A stretch of DNA of 41,971 nucleotides from a virus. Every line of letters begins with the position of its first letter. The first letter of the stretch is position 1. This document shows positions 1 through 6,070 of this stretch, piece by piece. Position numbers and translations under genes: made by a program. The notes below the pieces were generated by a model that made no database searches, was not told the DNA's origin, and saw nothing but the letters and a program-made list of their open reading frames with translations. The DNA lies in IMG/VR virus record IMGVR_UViG_3300042876_000248, positions 1 to 41,971 of that record. One strand, written 5' to 3'.

Positions 1-96
1 ACTGGATAAATGAATTCCAGCTACAAGGAATAAAATTAGTCCTACGACTAATGATCCAGTTACCAATAAAACTAACTGACCAATATTTTCATTCAT
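1..96 (-). CDS. Partial copy of the membrane-anchored protein gene at 41550-41906
   Basis: This is the first 32 codons of the gene complete at the right end of the window (41550-41906), cut by the contig end. It encodes the short cytoplasmic N-terminus and the single hydrophobic segment. It starts at ATG 96 with a strong ribosome-binding site (GGGGGTGA). It is present because of the terminal repeat and is not a separate gene if the molecule is circular. Confidence 0.75.
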   Translation of the reverse strand, partial: MNENIGQLVLLVTGSLVVGLILFLVAGIHLSS

Positions 97-161
97 AATT
101 TTCACCCCCTTTAGAGGGGCTTGGAACTGATTCTTTTACGGATTAGCTCCAAGCCTAAGTA
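97..161 (-). promoter_or_regulatory. Leader with two hairpins, one covering the ribosome-binding site
   Basis: Read leftward, the leader holds a long hairpin (CTTGGA arm at 147-152, TCCAAG arm at 121-126, with further pairing inside) followed directly by CCCC-TCTAAA-GGGG, whose 3' arm contains the GGGGGTGA ribosome-binding site of ATG 96. Pairing of CCCC with GGGG would hide the site. The same leader occurs at 41907-41971 with different inner arms but still able to form the hairpin. A role in translational control is inferred. Confidence 0.5.
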
Positions 162-217
162 TTACAGTTAAGTGACATTACTCACAAAAACCATGCTACC
201 TCTAAAGAGAAAAAATG

Positions 218-373
218 TTATTCATCTCTTAACTCTGCGATTGCTTCTATCATTAGTTCTCTAATCGCATAACCAATTCCAAAACTAATAACTGGCGTAA
301 GAATCCAGTCTCTTGTAAAGAGAAAAATTACCCAAACAGATAACCAAACCATTAATAATATTATTTTTATCAT
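218..373 (-). CDS. Small membrane protein (51 aa)
   Basis: I do not recognise a family. The protein begins MIKIILLMVWLSVWVIFLF, a strong transmembrane segment, then a short charged stretch and a second moderately hydrophobic stretch, ending in an acidic AIAELRDE tail. The start codon overlaps the stop of the upstream gene (370-714) as ATGA, the arrangement used throughout this genome for coupled genes. It is the last gene before the repeat leader. A small membrane or holin-like role is possible but unproven. Confidence 0.7.
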   Translation of the reverse strand: MIKIILLMVWLSVWVIFLFTRDWILTPVISFGIGYAIRELMIEAIAELRDE

Positions 374-714
374 TTTCCTTCAAAAAGTTTTTCTATTTTC
401 CTTATTAAACCTTGTTCGACACCAGTAGGTTTGTATAGTTCCAATGGTTCTGAGTCAGCAGACCACTTGATAGGTGCCCCAAATCCAAACACAAGATACC
501 CGCTAAATGCTTCTGCTATCTTCTCCCTCACACTTTTGTTAATTCTTGTCATATTTTTACTTTTCTTTGCATTTAAGGTGTTTACTGCTTTTATTACTTC
601 GTTTAACTTTCTCATTATTCTAAAACCATCTTCACCCAAAACGCTCATAGTCTCATTAACTGGATCATAAACAGGTACCAATTCTTCTTTTATTTCCTTA
701 ATCTTTTTCTTCAT
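370..714 (-). CDS. Hypothetical protein (114 aa), Lys/Glu-rich N-terminus
   Basis: No family recognised. The N-terminus is very charged (KKKIKEIKEE), the middle is a probable helix with many Lys and Asn, and the C-terminal half (about residues 60-110) has a mixed alpha/beta pattern with YLVFGFGAP and ends in a helix. No membrane segment is visible. It overlaps the upstream 56-aa gene by 17 bases and the downstream membrane gene by ATGA, so it belongs to the leftward operon that starts at the 1271-1299 promoter and continues across the terminal repeat. Confidence 0.7.
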   Translation of the reverse strand: MKKKIKEIKEELVPVYDPVNETMSVLGEDGFRIMRKLNEVIKAVNTLNAKKSKNMTRINKSVREKIAEAFSGYLVFGFGAPIKWSADSEPLELYKPTGVEQGLIRKIEKLFEGK

Positions 715-868
715 TAAATTCTGCTTTTAGCCAAGTAGTAACCTCTTTTTGGATAGAATATTCTTTCCCGTCAACTGAAAACGTGTCTTTAACCTTCCAC
801 TTTAGATTCTCATGGTTAAATTCATATAATTCTTTAGCTACTGCAAGTATTAGTTCTTTTTTTGTCAC
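698..868 (-). CDS. Hypothetical protein (56 aa), GTG start
   Basis: A 56-residue acidic/basic protein reading from GTG 868. The GTG overlaps the TGA of the upstream zinc-ribbon gene (GTGA), and the 3' end overlaps the next gene by 17 bases, which fixes it in the operon although it is short. The sequence (TKKELILAVAKELYEF, then a short beta-like DGKEYSIQKEVTTWLKAEF) looks like a small folded alpha/beta protein. Function unknown. Confidence 0.7.
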   Translation of the reverse strand: MTKKELILAVAKELYEFNHENLKWKVKDTFSVDGKEYSIQKEVTTWLKAEFNEEKD

Positions 869-1074
869 TTCTTTCCTTTCAGTTTTTTTAATCTTCTTAA
901 CCTCTTATTTCTTTCACCTTTTTGGATAATCTGCCTCTTCACTATGCACTCATAGCAAAACTTGGCGTTGCCATTTGAATTAAACATTGGTTCGTTGCAC
1001 ATTTGGCATCTTTTAACACTCTGTTCCACAATGTTATATTTTCCTGTCACAATAGAAACAATACCACCATTCAT
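865..1074 (-). CDS. Small zinc-ribbon protein (69 aa)
   Basis: Two CxxC knuckles (CQMC and CYEC, about 17 residues apart) followed by a very basic C-terminus (KRLRRLKKLKGKK) suggest a zinc-binding, nucleic-acid-associated protein. I prefer ATG 1074 because GGAG lies nine bases upstream of it; the ATG at 1083 sits directly against the same site and would be too close. The gene overlaps the end of 1034-1264. Partner and role are unknown. Confidence 0.7.
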   Translation of the reverse strand: MNGGIVSIVTGKYNIVEQSVKRCQMCNEPMFNSNGNAKFCYECIVKRQIIQKGERNKRLRRLKKLKGKK

Positions 1075-1264
1075 GGTCCTCATCTCCTAGATCATTTAAA
1101 AATGGGTAAGGGTGGGTACACCCCAAAACTCTTGCCTTAACCGCCAAAACCTTGTTTAAAAACGTGGTTCCTGCTGGAAAATCTGAAAATATTTTTCTGA
1201 AAGATTTTGTTTTTTTTCGGAACTCTTTGAAGATTTGCCAACCACCTAGCGATATACTTTGCAT
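1034..1264 (-). CDS. Small protein with C-terminal Cys/His cluster (76 aa), leaderless
   Basis: The C-terminus has CTHPYPF...HEWWYCFYCDRK, a C-x-H plus C-x2-C arrangement expected to bind zinc. The N-terminal half is basic (FKEFRKKTKSFRK). There is no Shine-Dalgarno sequence. Instead the -10 box of a near-consensus promoter ends seven bases before ATG 1264, so the transcript should start at the start codon. It is the first gene of the leftward operon running through the terminal repeat. Function unknown. Confidence 0.7.
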   Translation of the reverse strand: MQSISLGGWQIFKEFRKKTKSFRKIFSDFPAGTTFLNKVLAVKARVLGCTHPYPFLNDLGDEDHEWWYCFYCDRKI

Positions 1265-1270
1265 ACCATG

Positions 1271-1299
1271 ATATTAACTCTAATGACACAATGTGTCAA
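1271..1299 (-). promoter_or_regulatory. Leftward promoter with dyad operator, leaderless
   Basis: On the minus strand TTGACA (1294-1299), a 17-base spacer and TAATAT (1271-1276) form a near-consensus sigma70-type promoter. A perfect 15-bp palindrome TGACACA-T-TGTGTCA (1284-1298) overlaps the -35 box and half the spacer, so a dimeric regulator bound there would block polymerase. Spacer bases are conserved in the promoter at 35924-35952. Confidence 0.8.
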
Positions 1300-1319
1300 T
1301 ACTCAAACTAGGCATTAAA

Positions 1320-1354
1320 TAAGCGGGCTTTCAGTTTCCCTACTTACCCGCTTA
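1320..1354 (-). terminator. Probable leftward terminator after the 1365-2720 operon
   Basis: TAAGCGGG (1320-1327) pairs with CCCGCTTA (1347-1354) in an 8-bp stem with a 19-base loop. It lies ten bases past the stop of the 57-aa gene and is followed on the minus strand by TTTAATG, a short U-rich tail. It separates the 1365-2720 operon from the promoter at 1271-1299. Confidence 0.55.
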
Positions 1355-1364
1355 CTATATACAG

Positions 1365-1538
1365 TTATTTCTCTAAGGCTTTCAAGATAATCTCTAGTGA
1401 TTTGGCAAATATACTCTCTACCTTTTCAATATAATTTTTTAAATCTTCGATCATCAATTGCTGTAGTCTGATTGCCTGGTTCAAGTTCTCATATGCTTCG
1501 GCAAGCTCCTTTATTGAAGTCTCCGTTTTTTGTGCCAT
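1365..1538 (-). CDS. Coiled-coil protein (57 aa)
   Basis: Almost the whole protein is predicted amphipathic helix with heptad-like spacing of Leu/Ile (IKELAEAYENLNQAI, LQQLMIEDLKNYI, SIFAKSLEIILKALEK). The start at ATG 1538 is chosen because a near-perfect ribosome-binding site (AAAGGAGGTGAT) ends five bases upstream. It is the last gene of the operon that begins with the transglycosylase-like gene. Function unknown; an oligomeric structural or regulatory role would fit. Confidence 0.75.
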   Translation of the reverse strand: MAQKTETSIKELAEAYENLNQAIRLQQLMIEDLKNYIEKVESIFAKSLEIILKALEK

Positions 1539-1576
1539 TAATATCACCTCCTTTAACTTCTATAATTCTATTTATC

Positions 1577-1601
1577 CCCGCCTTTAGAGTTTAAAAGCGG
1601 G
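1577..1601 (-). promoter_or_regulatory. Intercistronic hairpin
   Basis: CCCGCCTTTA (1577-1586) pairs with TAAAAGCGGG (1592-1601) through ten pairs including one G-U, with a five-base loop. It lies in the short gap between the 110-aa and 57-aa genes and has no U tail, so it looks like a processing or stability element rather than a terminator. Confidence 0.5.
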
Positions 1602-1611
1602 TAAAATATAA

Positions 1612-1944
1612 CTATGCTTGATTGTAATAATCAACTATATCCTGCGCAGTTTTGTCGTTACTTACATCAATTGAAGCACCGTCAAACCAATCTAAAAACC
1701 AGTACTCAATCCTGTCTATGTTTCCATATTTCTCAAAGACTCTAAGCTCGTCAGACGGCCCACCCCATGAGAATTGAATACGCTTGTAGCCCTTTTTTTG
1801 GTTCTCAAATGTATTGGGTTCAACTTTATCAACGCTTAAAATAAAACTCTCGTTTAAATAAGTGTTGTCGTTCTTGTGTTCTTCCCAATCTTTGCAAGTA
1901 TTCTCCCACTCTTCACTTATTCTATTTTTACAAGTGTCTGTCAT
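1612..1944 (-). CDS. Hypothetical phage protein (110 aa), WGGPSD motif
   Basis: An acidic soluble protein with a Cys-containing N-terminus, the motif IQFSWGGPSDELR near residues 57-69 and EYWFLDWFDGASIDV near 80-95. From memory this WGGPSD...WFDGA combination recurs in small phage proteins of unknown function; I have not checked it. It has a strong ribosome-binding site (AAAGGAGGTGAG) upstream of ATG 1944 and lies between two hairpin-bearing gaps in the leftward operon. Confidence 0.7.
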   Translation of the reverse strand: MTDTCKNRISEEWENTCKDWEEHKNDNTYLNESFILSVDKVEPNTFENQKKGYKRIQFSWGGPSDELRVFEKYGNIDRIEYWFLDWFDGASIDVSNDKTAQDIVDYYNQA

Positions 1945-1983
1945 AAATTACTCACCTCCTTTCGTTCTATTTTCTACTTATTG

Positions 1984-2011
1984 CCTAGCTCAAGATTACT
2001 CGTAAGCTAGG
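1984..2011 (-). promoter_or_regulatory. Intercistronic hairpin
   Basis: CCTAGCT (1984-1990) and AGCTAGG (2005-2011) form a 7-bp stem with a 14-base loop, between the 63-aa and 110-aa genes. No U tail follows in the direction of transcription, so it probably is not a terminator. It resembles the hairpin in the next gap (1577-1601). Confidence 0.45.
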
Positions 2012-2022
2012 TGTATAAATAT

Positions 2023-2214
2023 CTAAGCGTCTAGCAGTTCTCGGCGTAGATCGTTTAGGTTCAAGTTATCCTGTCTCTTTTGCTTCTCTTCCATTCTCTT
2101 AGCTATCTCAAGCTCCATTGTCCTGTTAGCTTCTCTTTGTTTGTTGTAATCAGCTCTTGCCTCTTGGTTTGTTAGTTGACCTTTAATCGGGTCTAGTAAA
2201 ATGCGTTCTTTCAT
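2023..2214 (-). CDS. Charged helical protein (63 aa)
   Basis: A highly charged, Glu/Arg/Lys/Gln-rich protein, mostly helical (EARADYNKQREANRTMELEIAKRMEEKQKRQ). I place the start at ATG 2214 because it overlaps the TGA of the upstream transglycosylase-like gene (ATGA) and has GGAGGTG nine bases upstream; the longer frame to 2241 would overlap that gene by 31 bases. Function unknown. Confidence 0.65.
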   Translation of the reverse strand: MKERILLDPIKGQLTNQEARADYNKQREANRTMELEIAKRMEEKQKRQDNLNLNDLRRELLDA

Positions 2215-2720
2215 ATTCCCATACACCTCCCTGCCGTCCATCTCACAAATGTATAATTGTCATTTTTGAACATCCTCCACGCATATTTGATATTACAGTC
2301 ATAGTTAAAGGCACAACTATCTGTAATGGGATGATATTTGTCACTAATTTGGAATATTCCACGATCCCGTGAGCCATCTTTGTTTGTGTATACAGCGTGA
2401 GGGTTAAGAGTAGCGTTTTCTCCACCGCATTTACTATTACCCTTTAAAAGTAGAAAAGCCGTGTCGCTGTATTCACCAAATGTAGAGCGGATAGACTCTT
2501 GTATTAACTCCTTTTGAGTCTTGGGCTTAGGTGTTGGGGTAGCTAGTGGTGTAGGACTGGTAAAGTCTGTGTTATTAACTTGTATGGTTGGCTCAACTGC
2601 CAATATTTCTCGTGTCTTTAAGTTGTGAGCATGGCCGTAAAGCAAGGTCATGGAAAGACCATATAGAACCCCTAGGGAGGCATATAACTGTTTATTATTA
2701 CTGTTAGATTGTAGACTCAT
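2211..2720 (-). CDS. Membrane-anchored transglycosylase-like protein (169 aa), leaderless
   Basis: Residues 12-30 form a membrane anchor or uncleaved signal, followed by a Pro/Thr-rich linker (SPTPLATPTPKPKT) and a lysozyme-like catalytic region (about residues 75-169). The catalytic Glu is probably in GGENATLNPHAV, followed by the typical SRDRGIFQIS and an AWRMF...RWTAGRC C-terminus seen in soluble lytic transglycosylase families. It should cleave peptidoglycan glycan strands at the outer face of the membrane. ATG 2720 coincides with the expected transcription start of the 2727-2756 promoter. It is separate from the lysis cassette at 36-38.4 kb, so it may act in superinfection control or release. 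Confidence 0.75.
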   Translation of the reverse strand: MSLQSNSNNKQLYASLGVLYGLSMTLLYGHAHNLKTREILAVEPTIQVNNTDFTSPTPLATPTPKPKTQKELIQESIRSTFGEYSDTAFLLLKGNSKCGGENATLNPHAVYTNKDGSRDRGIFQISDKYHPITDSCAFNYDCNIKYAWRMFKNDNYTFVRWTAGRCMGI

Positions 2721-2726
2721 ACAGAA

Positions 2727-2756
2727 TATATATCATGGCATGACAACACTTGTCAA
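2727..2756 (-). promoter_or_regulatory. Leftward promoter with dyad operator, leaderless
   Basis: On the minus strand TTGACA (2751-2756), 18-base spacer and TATATA (2727-2732) place the transcription start on ATG 2720. A perfect dyad TGACAA-GTG-TTGTCA (2741-2755) overlaps the -35 box, in the same position as the palindrome at 1284-1298. Both fit TGACA-N5-TGTCA. Confidence 0.75.
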
Positions 2757-2782
2757 GAGGGAAAATAGAAATACGGGTATAT

Positions 2783-2823
2783 TTGACAGATTATGGAGAG
2801 TGGTATATGTTCTATTTATAGAA
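2783..2823 (+). promoter_or_regulatory. Rightward orphan promoter with palindrome at the start site
   Basis: TTGACA (2783-2788), 17-base spacer and TATGTT (2806-2811) form a good promoter pointing into a stretch with no convincing gene. The perfect palindrome TTCTAT-TT-ATAGAA (2810-2823) covers the -10 end and the expected start site, a classic operator position. The likely product is a non-coding RNA. Confidence 0.55.
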
Positions 2824-3237
2824 CTTTGAAAAGTTGGGTGTTTAGTCTTTTGAAGCTGTGACACGCTTGTCTAAGAGTGCGTTTACTGTGTTTCCGTAAG
2901 TGCAGATATCAACGTAATCGGGTCGGGGGGAGGGGTTTAATTCTGCGTTTACAACTACTTCCCATAGTAAGAAAGGCAAAGGAAGTAAACCAAAGGCTAT
3001 GGGATATTCCTAGCTTAGTCGTACACTATACATTGTGCGACATTAACAGCCTAGTAAGTAAAACTTCATATAGGGCGTATATAAGGCATTATTAGATCAT
3101 TACTGATTAAGAAACTAAGGGTACCACACATGTAATTTAACAGAGAAATTGTGGGCGTGTAACCCCCTCACACGATATAGATTCCCTTTAGCAGTCATAC
3201 GTTGAGAGTGCTAATTAACTTAGTAGATTAAGTAATT
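2824..3237 (+). ncRNA. Possible non-coding RNA or DNA element between operons
   Basis: No plausible coding frame. The stretch carries stems such as CCCATAG (2961-2967)/CTATGGG (2997-3003), GTCGTACA (3018-3025)/TGTGCGAC (3034-3041) and a CGTGT/ACACG hairpin near 3155-3173, plus a G-run GGGTCGGGGGGAGGGG at 2920-2935. It lies downstream of the orphan rightward promoter and is antisense to nothing. It could be a structured RNA, or a DNA site for packaging or replication next to the terminase genes. I cannot decide between these. Confidence 0.4.
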
Positions 3238-3255
3238 CTTGATAGCTTTATCAAG
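3238..3255 (-). terminator. Hairpin directly after the terminase large subunit stop
   Basis: CTTGATA (3238-3244) and TATCAAG (3249-3255) form a perfect 7-bp hairpin with a 4-base loop, abutting the stop codon of terL. The 3' tail on the minus strand (AATTACTT) is only weakly U-rich, so termination may be partial. It may also help end RNA coming from the opposite orphan promoter. Confidence 0.5.
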
Positions 3256-4686
3256 TTAACGGTTGTACGCTTCTACTCTACCAATTGGTCCATACTCCAC
3301 TGCTCCATGAAGTGCAAGAGCTAACGCCATTACACAATCCGTTTCCATCCCTTTGTCATCCATGTTTTTCGGGTAAGTGAGAAGTTCTTGATAGAGTTGA
3401 GGAATGTAGGGCATGGAAAGTTGTTTGGTTCCAAGAACTCTTTGAAGGTTTGTAATGAGGTTTGATTTTTTCGCTGGGTTGCCTGCAAATTGGTAAGGAA
3501 TGAAGGAGATGCCAAGATCCCTTAACCATTCTGTTTGTAAATCCCCAATGGATGCTGTTGCATCAATGACAAATTCACCGTAGTATTCATTGTGAACTCT
3601 AAGTAGTTCTCCCAGTATTTCCTCCCACGTTACTACTCCTCCACCACCTCTGTAATAGTTGACTATGGGGTAGGGTGGACCTGAGGTAATGTCAAGTGTG
3701 AATGCTACTGTATAATCTTCCTTTCTTCCAAAGTCGACTCCTGTAATATAGAAGCGTCCAGTGGAAGGAGAGATGGGGAGTTTCAAGGAATCTTTCACTG
3801 CTTCGTCTACAAGATTCTGAGGAAATGCCAGAGAACTTTCATCAATGAATTTTCCTTCAATGCGTTCTGAGATTAGTGAGTCGTTTCTTGTTGAGAGGAA
3901 TTGTGAAATTCTTGTTTGATCTGCAAATGGATTATCTCTTGAGTCAGCAAACATGCTGTATATTCTTTCTTTGAAGAAAGGATTAATCTGTCCGTTTTCT
4001 GGTCTTATTCCACTTCTAAAAACAATATAGTATTCTCCCTTTGCTTTCGGTGTTCCAAATCCTGCAATTACTCCTCCACGCCTCCAAGTACGGGGTGTGA
4101 GGACTTTTTCTACGCAGTGAATTAAACTTCTGACATCGGCAGGTTCGTTTATTAAAACCAAATCATATGATTGACCCTCAACGTGTCTTCCTTTGTCATG
4201 CAGTCCAACCGCTTCAATGATTGTTCCGTTTTTTAACCTAATAAAAGGGTGGGTTTTGAGACGACTACCTGTACGAACTTCATCTACACGATATTTTAAA
4301 ATTGGAGAGTCACGAAATCCCTGTTCAACGTGTTCCCATAATTCAACTGCTTGTTTCATTTCAGGTCCAGTACAGAGAATGTTGTATTGTGCGTTTGTAT
4401 ATTCTTTGTAGCTTTTCCACGGCTTGTTTGGTTTAAATTTATACACTCCCCAATGCATTGCCATCCATTTGGCAGTCCACGTTTTACCTGAAGAATTTCC
4501 TCCCGACATCCATCCTTCGTCAAAGTTTCCCGTCATCATTGTTTGTATAAATTCCTCTTGGTGAGGGAGTGCGTAGAAGACTTTTCCCTGAGGTGAACAG
4601 AAGTTAGTTACAAATAGATTTAGGTTATATCTTCCCCGTTTATATAGATCAACGAGTTCATTGTTTAGGAGCTGATATTTGTTCAT
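3256..4686 (-). CDS. terL: Terminase large subunit (476 aa)
   Basis: The packaging motor ATPase-nuclease that drives DNA into the procapsid through the portal. Residues 62-69 (GGNSSGKT) are the Walker A loop, 174-181 (YDLVLINE) the Walker B strand with the catalytic Glu. The C-terminal RNase H-like nuclease starts at GVDFGRKEDYT (Asp318) with the second acidic residue in VIDAT (Asp375) and a probable third near Asp456 (TDCVMAL). Length is normal for the family. The gene overlaps the putative small subunit by 29 bases. Unusually for a compact phage, the terminase operon runs opposite to the portal and capsid genes. Confidence 0.95.
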   Translation of the reverse strand: MNKYQLLNNELVDLYKRGRYNLNLFVTNFCSPQGKVFYALPHQEEFIQTMMTGNFDEGWMSGGNSSGKTWTAKWMAMHWGVYKFKPNKPWKSYKEYTNAQYNILCTGPEMKQAVELWEHVEQGFRDSPILKYRVDEVRTGSRLKTHPFIRLKNGTIIEAVGLHDKGRHVEGQSYDLVLINEPADVRSLIHCVEKVLTPRTWRRGGVIAGFGTPKAKGEYYIVFRSGIRPENGQINPFFKERIYSMFADSRDNPFADQTRISQFLSTRNDSLISERIEGKFIDESSLAFPQNLVDEAVKDSLKLPISPSTGRFYITGVDFGRKEDYTVAFTLDITSGPPYPIVNYYRGGGGVVTWEEILGELLRVHNEYYGEFVIDATASIGDLQTEWLRDLGISFIPYQFAGNPAKKSNLITNLQRVLGTKQLSMPYIPQLYQELLTYPKNMDDKGMETDCVMALALALHGAVEYGPIGRVEAYNR

Positions 4687-5215
4687 TTACTTCTTCTCCT
4701 TTCAGTTCCGACTCAATTAGTTCCTGTTCCATTGCATCCAGTTCTGCGTCAACTGTAGTTCTGGGGGCACGTTTGCTTTCTTCACGAAGTGCGCCCATGA
4801 ACATACTTTGAGATATGGGCATTTTGGGACCCTTTACATGTTTGTCACCATTTACTTCCCTCCACCAGTTTTCAATCATTTCCCCACCCTTGGAGATCAT
4901 TCCGTCAATTACATTTCTGGCGTCGGTTGTTTGGTGGACTATTGTAGTAATTAGTCTTGCAGAAGCCTTGGAAGGAAGGTTTTTTATATATGGGGCATGA
5001 CGGCCAACATGAAGGACTATGGAGTTGGGGGACACTTTCACCCCTTGATCCAGTAGCCACATGCGTACTTGCAGGTATGTTTTCCCCTGAGCAATGAGGT
5101 TTTCCACCTCAGGTCTTAGCTCTTTTCCATATGAATCATGTGCAGTACATATCTTGCATCGGGATTCGTATTTATATCCCGACTTTGCCATGTTAGCTAC
5201 ATCTGTAGTGTTCAT
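4658..5215 (-). CDS. terS: Putative terminase small subunit (185 aa)
   Basis: Assigned mainly by position: directly upstream of and overlapping terL. The N-terminal part has a CKICTAH motif and a helix-turn-helix-like stretch (about residues 34-70: EVENLIAQGKTYLQVRMWLL...VSPNSIVLHVGRH), suited to recognising the packaging site. The middle is helical and could oligomerise; the C-terminus is acidic (DAELDAMEQELIESELKGEE), as in small terminases. The start overlaps the stop of the 58-aa gene (TAATG). The subunit identity is inferred, since these proteins diverge strongly. Confidence 0.65.
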   Translation of the reverse strand: MNTTDVANMAKSGYKYESRCKICTAHDSYGKELRPEVENLIAQGKTYLQVRMWLLDQGVKVSPNSIVLHVGRHAPYIKNLPSKASARLITTIVHQTTDARNVIDGMISKGGEMIENWWREVNGDKHVKGPKMPISQSMFMGALREESKRAPRTTVDAELDAMEQELIESELKGEEVNEQISAPKQ

Positions 5216-5388
5216 TTAGTTCCTTTCTTGGCTTTTTGCCATGCCATTTTTTTTGGTTCAACTGTTGGTTCCTTCACAGCATTAACCTGTTCAAGATGTT
5301 TTTTGATGTCTAACATCTCTTTTTCTTCTTCAGGGGATCTTTTTGCTTTTGCTTCTAATTCTTTTAATCGTTTTTCATGCGGATTCAT
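5212..5388 (-). CDS. Charged small protein (58 aa)
   Basis: A Lys/Glu-rich, mostly helical protein (KRLKELEAKAKRSPEEEKEMLDIKKHLEQ) with no recognised family. ATG 5388 is preferred over an upstream GTG because GGGGGTGAT lies five bases before it. The stop overlaps the start of the putative small terminase, so the two are probably translationally coupled. Confidence 0.7.
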   Translation of the reverse strand: MNPHEKRLKELEAKAKRSPEEEKEMLDIKKHLEQVNAVKEPTVEPKKMAWQKAKKGTK

Positions 5389-5435
5389 ATAAATCACCCC
5401 CGTTTACATAATTCTAAGACCAAGAGTTGAGAACG

Positions 5436-5576
5436 TCAAATTACCTTGCCTGCACACTTTCCACAAATTTTTTCGCCGTTTACTAACCAAACACCAATTG
5501 CAGATTTACACAAAGGACAAAGAAATAACCTGCCGTTTCTAAAAGACTGTTCCCTAACTATTTTCTTTTTTAACAT
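5436..5576 (-). CDS. Small zinc-ribbon protein (46 aa)
   Basis: Two CxxC pairs (CPLC and CGKC, 17 residues between) with a short beta hairpin (AIGVWLVNGEKI) between them make a minimal zinc ribbon. The N-terminus is basic (LKKKIVREQSFRNGR). It is the first gene of the leftward terminase operon. The function is unknown; such ribbons in phages often bind DNA or host transcription proteins. Confidence 0.65.
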   Translation of the reverse strand: MLKKKIVREQSFRNGRLFLCPLCKSAIGVWLVNGEKICGKCAGKVI

Positions 5577-5990
5577 CTGATATTAAGAATGTATTGCTCG
5601 TTCCACTCGCAATGTTATTTATATTATCCCCAGAAGGAGGGAGAAAAGCCACGTTTCCCCCCTTTCCCCCCATTAGGAATTAGGTAAACGATTGCTTCAG
5701 TTTACAGTGTCTTTCCCTGTTATCTGTAAAGGATTACTCCCTCCTATCGTTCAAAGGTACATGTAATCTTCCTCATCCCCGTCAGTCGGTCGAATGAGCC
5801 TTAACACTATTTTTTAACGCCTCAAGTGTTATTTAAGTTTCCCTTGGCTTATAACTGCAATGACGTTTTAAGAAACTTCTTGCTGAAGAAATCTGAAGAT
5901 ACTTGCTTTTATGTGGTTTGTTATGAGATACTAATTCTGTCATTGTTTTTGGGCATGGTTATTTTATATAACCAAATGCCCAAGGTGTCA
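5577..5990 (+). ncRNA. Hairpin-rich non-coding stretch, possible structured RNA
   Basis: No convincing gene on either strand. Nested complementary arms are frequent: AGGAGGGAG (5635-5643) with CTCCCTCCT (5737-5745), inner TTTACAG (5701-5707) with CTGTAAA (5724-5730), TAACACT (5802-5808) with AGTGTTA (5825-5831), and TTGGGCAT (5949-5956) with ATGCCCAA (5976-5983) enclosing GGTTAT/ATAACC. A C-rich tract lies at 5656-5670. A strong rightward terminator follows at 5991-6026 with no gene to serve, which argues for a terminated RNA. No clear promoter was found. Confidence 0.45.
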
Positions 5991-6026
5991 AGAGGGATCG
6001 TAGGGCAGACGGTCCCTCTTTTTTTT
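5991..6026 (+). terminator. Strong rightward intrinsic terminator
   Basis: AGAGGGATCG (5991-6000) pairs with CGGTCCCTCT (6010-6019), ten pairs with one G-U and a 9-base loop, followed by an unbroken run of T. It insulates the portal promoter just downstream from any transcription arriving from the non-coding stretch. Confidence 0.85.
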
Positions 6027-6032
6027 GTAAAA

Positions 6033-6061
6033 TTGACAAATAGCATTCTAAGCTAAATAAT
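6033..6061 (+). promoter_or_regulatory. Rightward promoter for the head genes, near-leaderless
   Basis: TTGACA (6033-6038), 17-base spacer and AATAAT (6056-6061). The expected start is about 6067-6068, only three or four bases before ATG 6071, so there is no room for a ribosome-binding site. The box and spacing match the promoter at 18656-18684. Confidence 0.8.
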
Positions 6062-6070
6062 CTCTATTAA

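Larger units (their letters stand above)
1..162. repeat. Left copy of the direct terminal repeat
   Basis: Bases 1-126 are identical to 41811-41936 at the other end of the window. After that the copies differ in the middle of a hairpin (127-146), then match again in a CTCCAAGCCTAAGTAT block up to the right-hand contig end. Such end repeats normally mean a circular or terminally redundant genome. The internal mismatch means this is not a simple exact assembly overlap: it may reflect strain variation or two real, slightly different copies. The reading frame and leftward operon are continuous across the junction, which supports joining the ends. Confidence 0.85.

Noticed and set aside
2877-3095. 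72-codon plus-strand frame in the non-coding stretch
   Set aside because: Composition is unlike any protein here (Arg/Cys/Leu mixture), no ribosome-binding site, and it runs through G-runs and hairpins.
5826-6056. 76-codon plus-strand frame before the portal
   Set aside because: It reads straight through the 5991-6026 terminator and the portal promoter, so it cannot be expressed as one unit.
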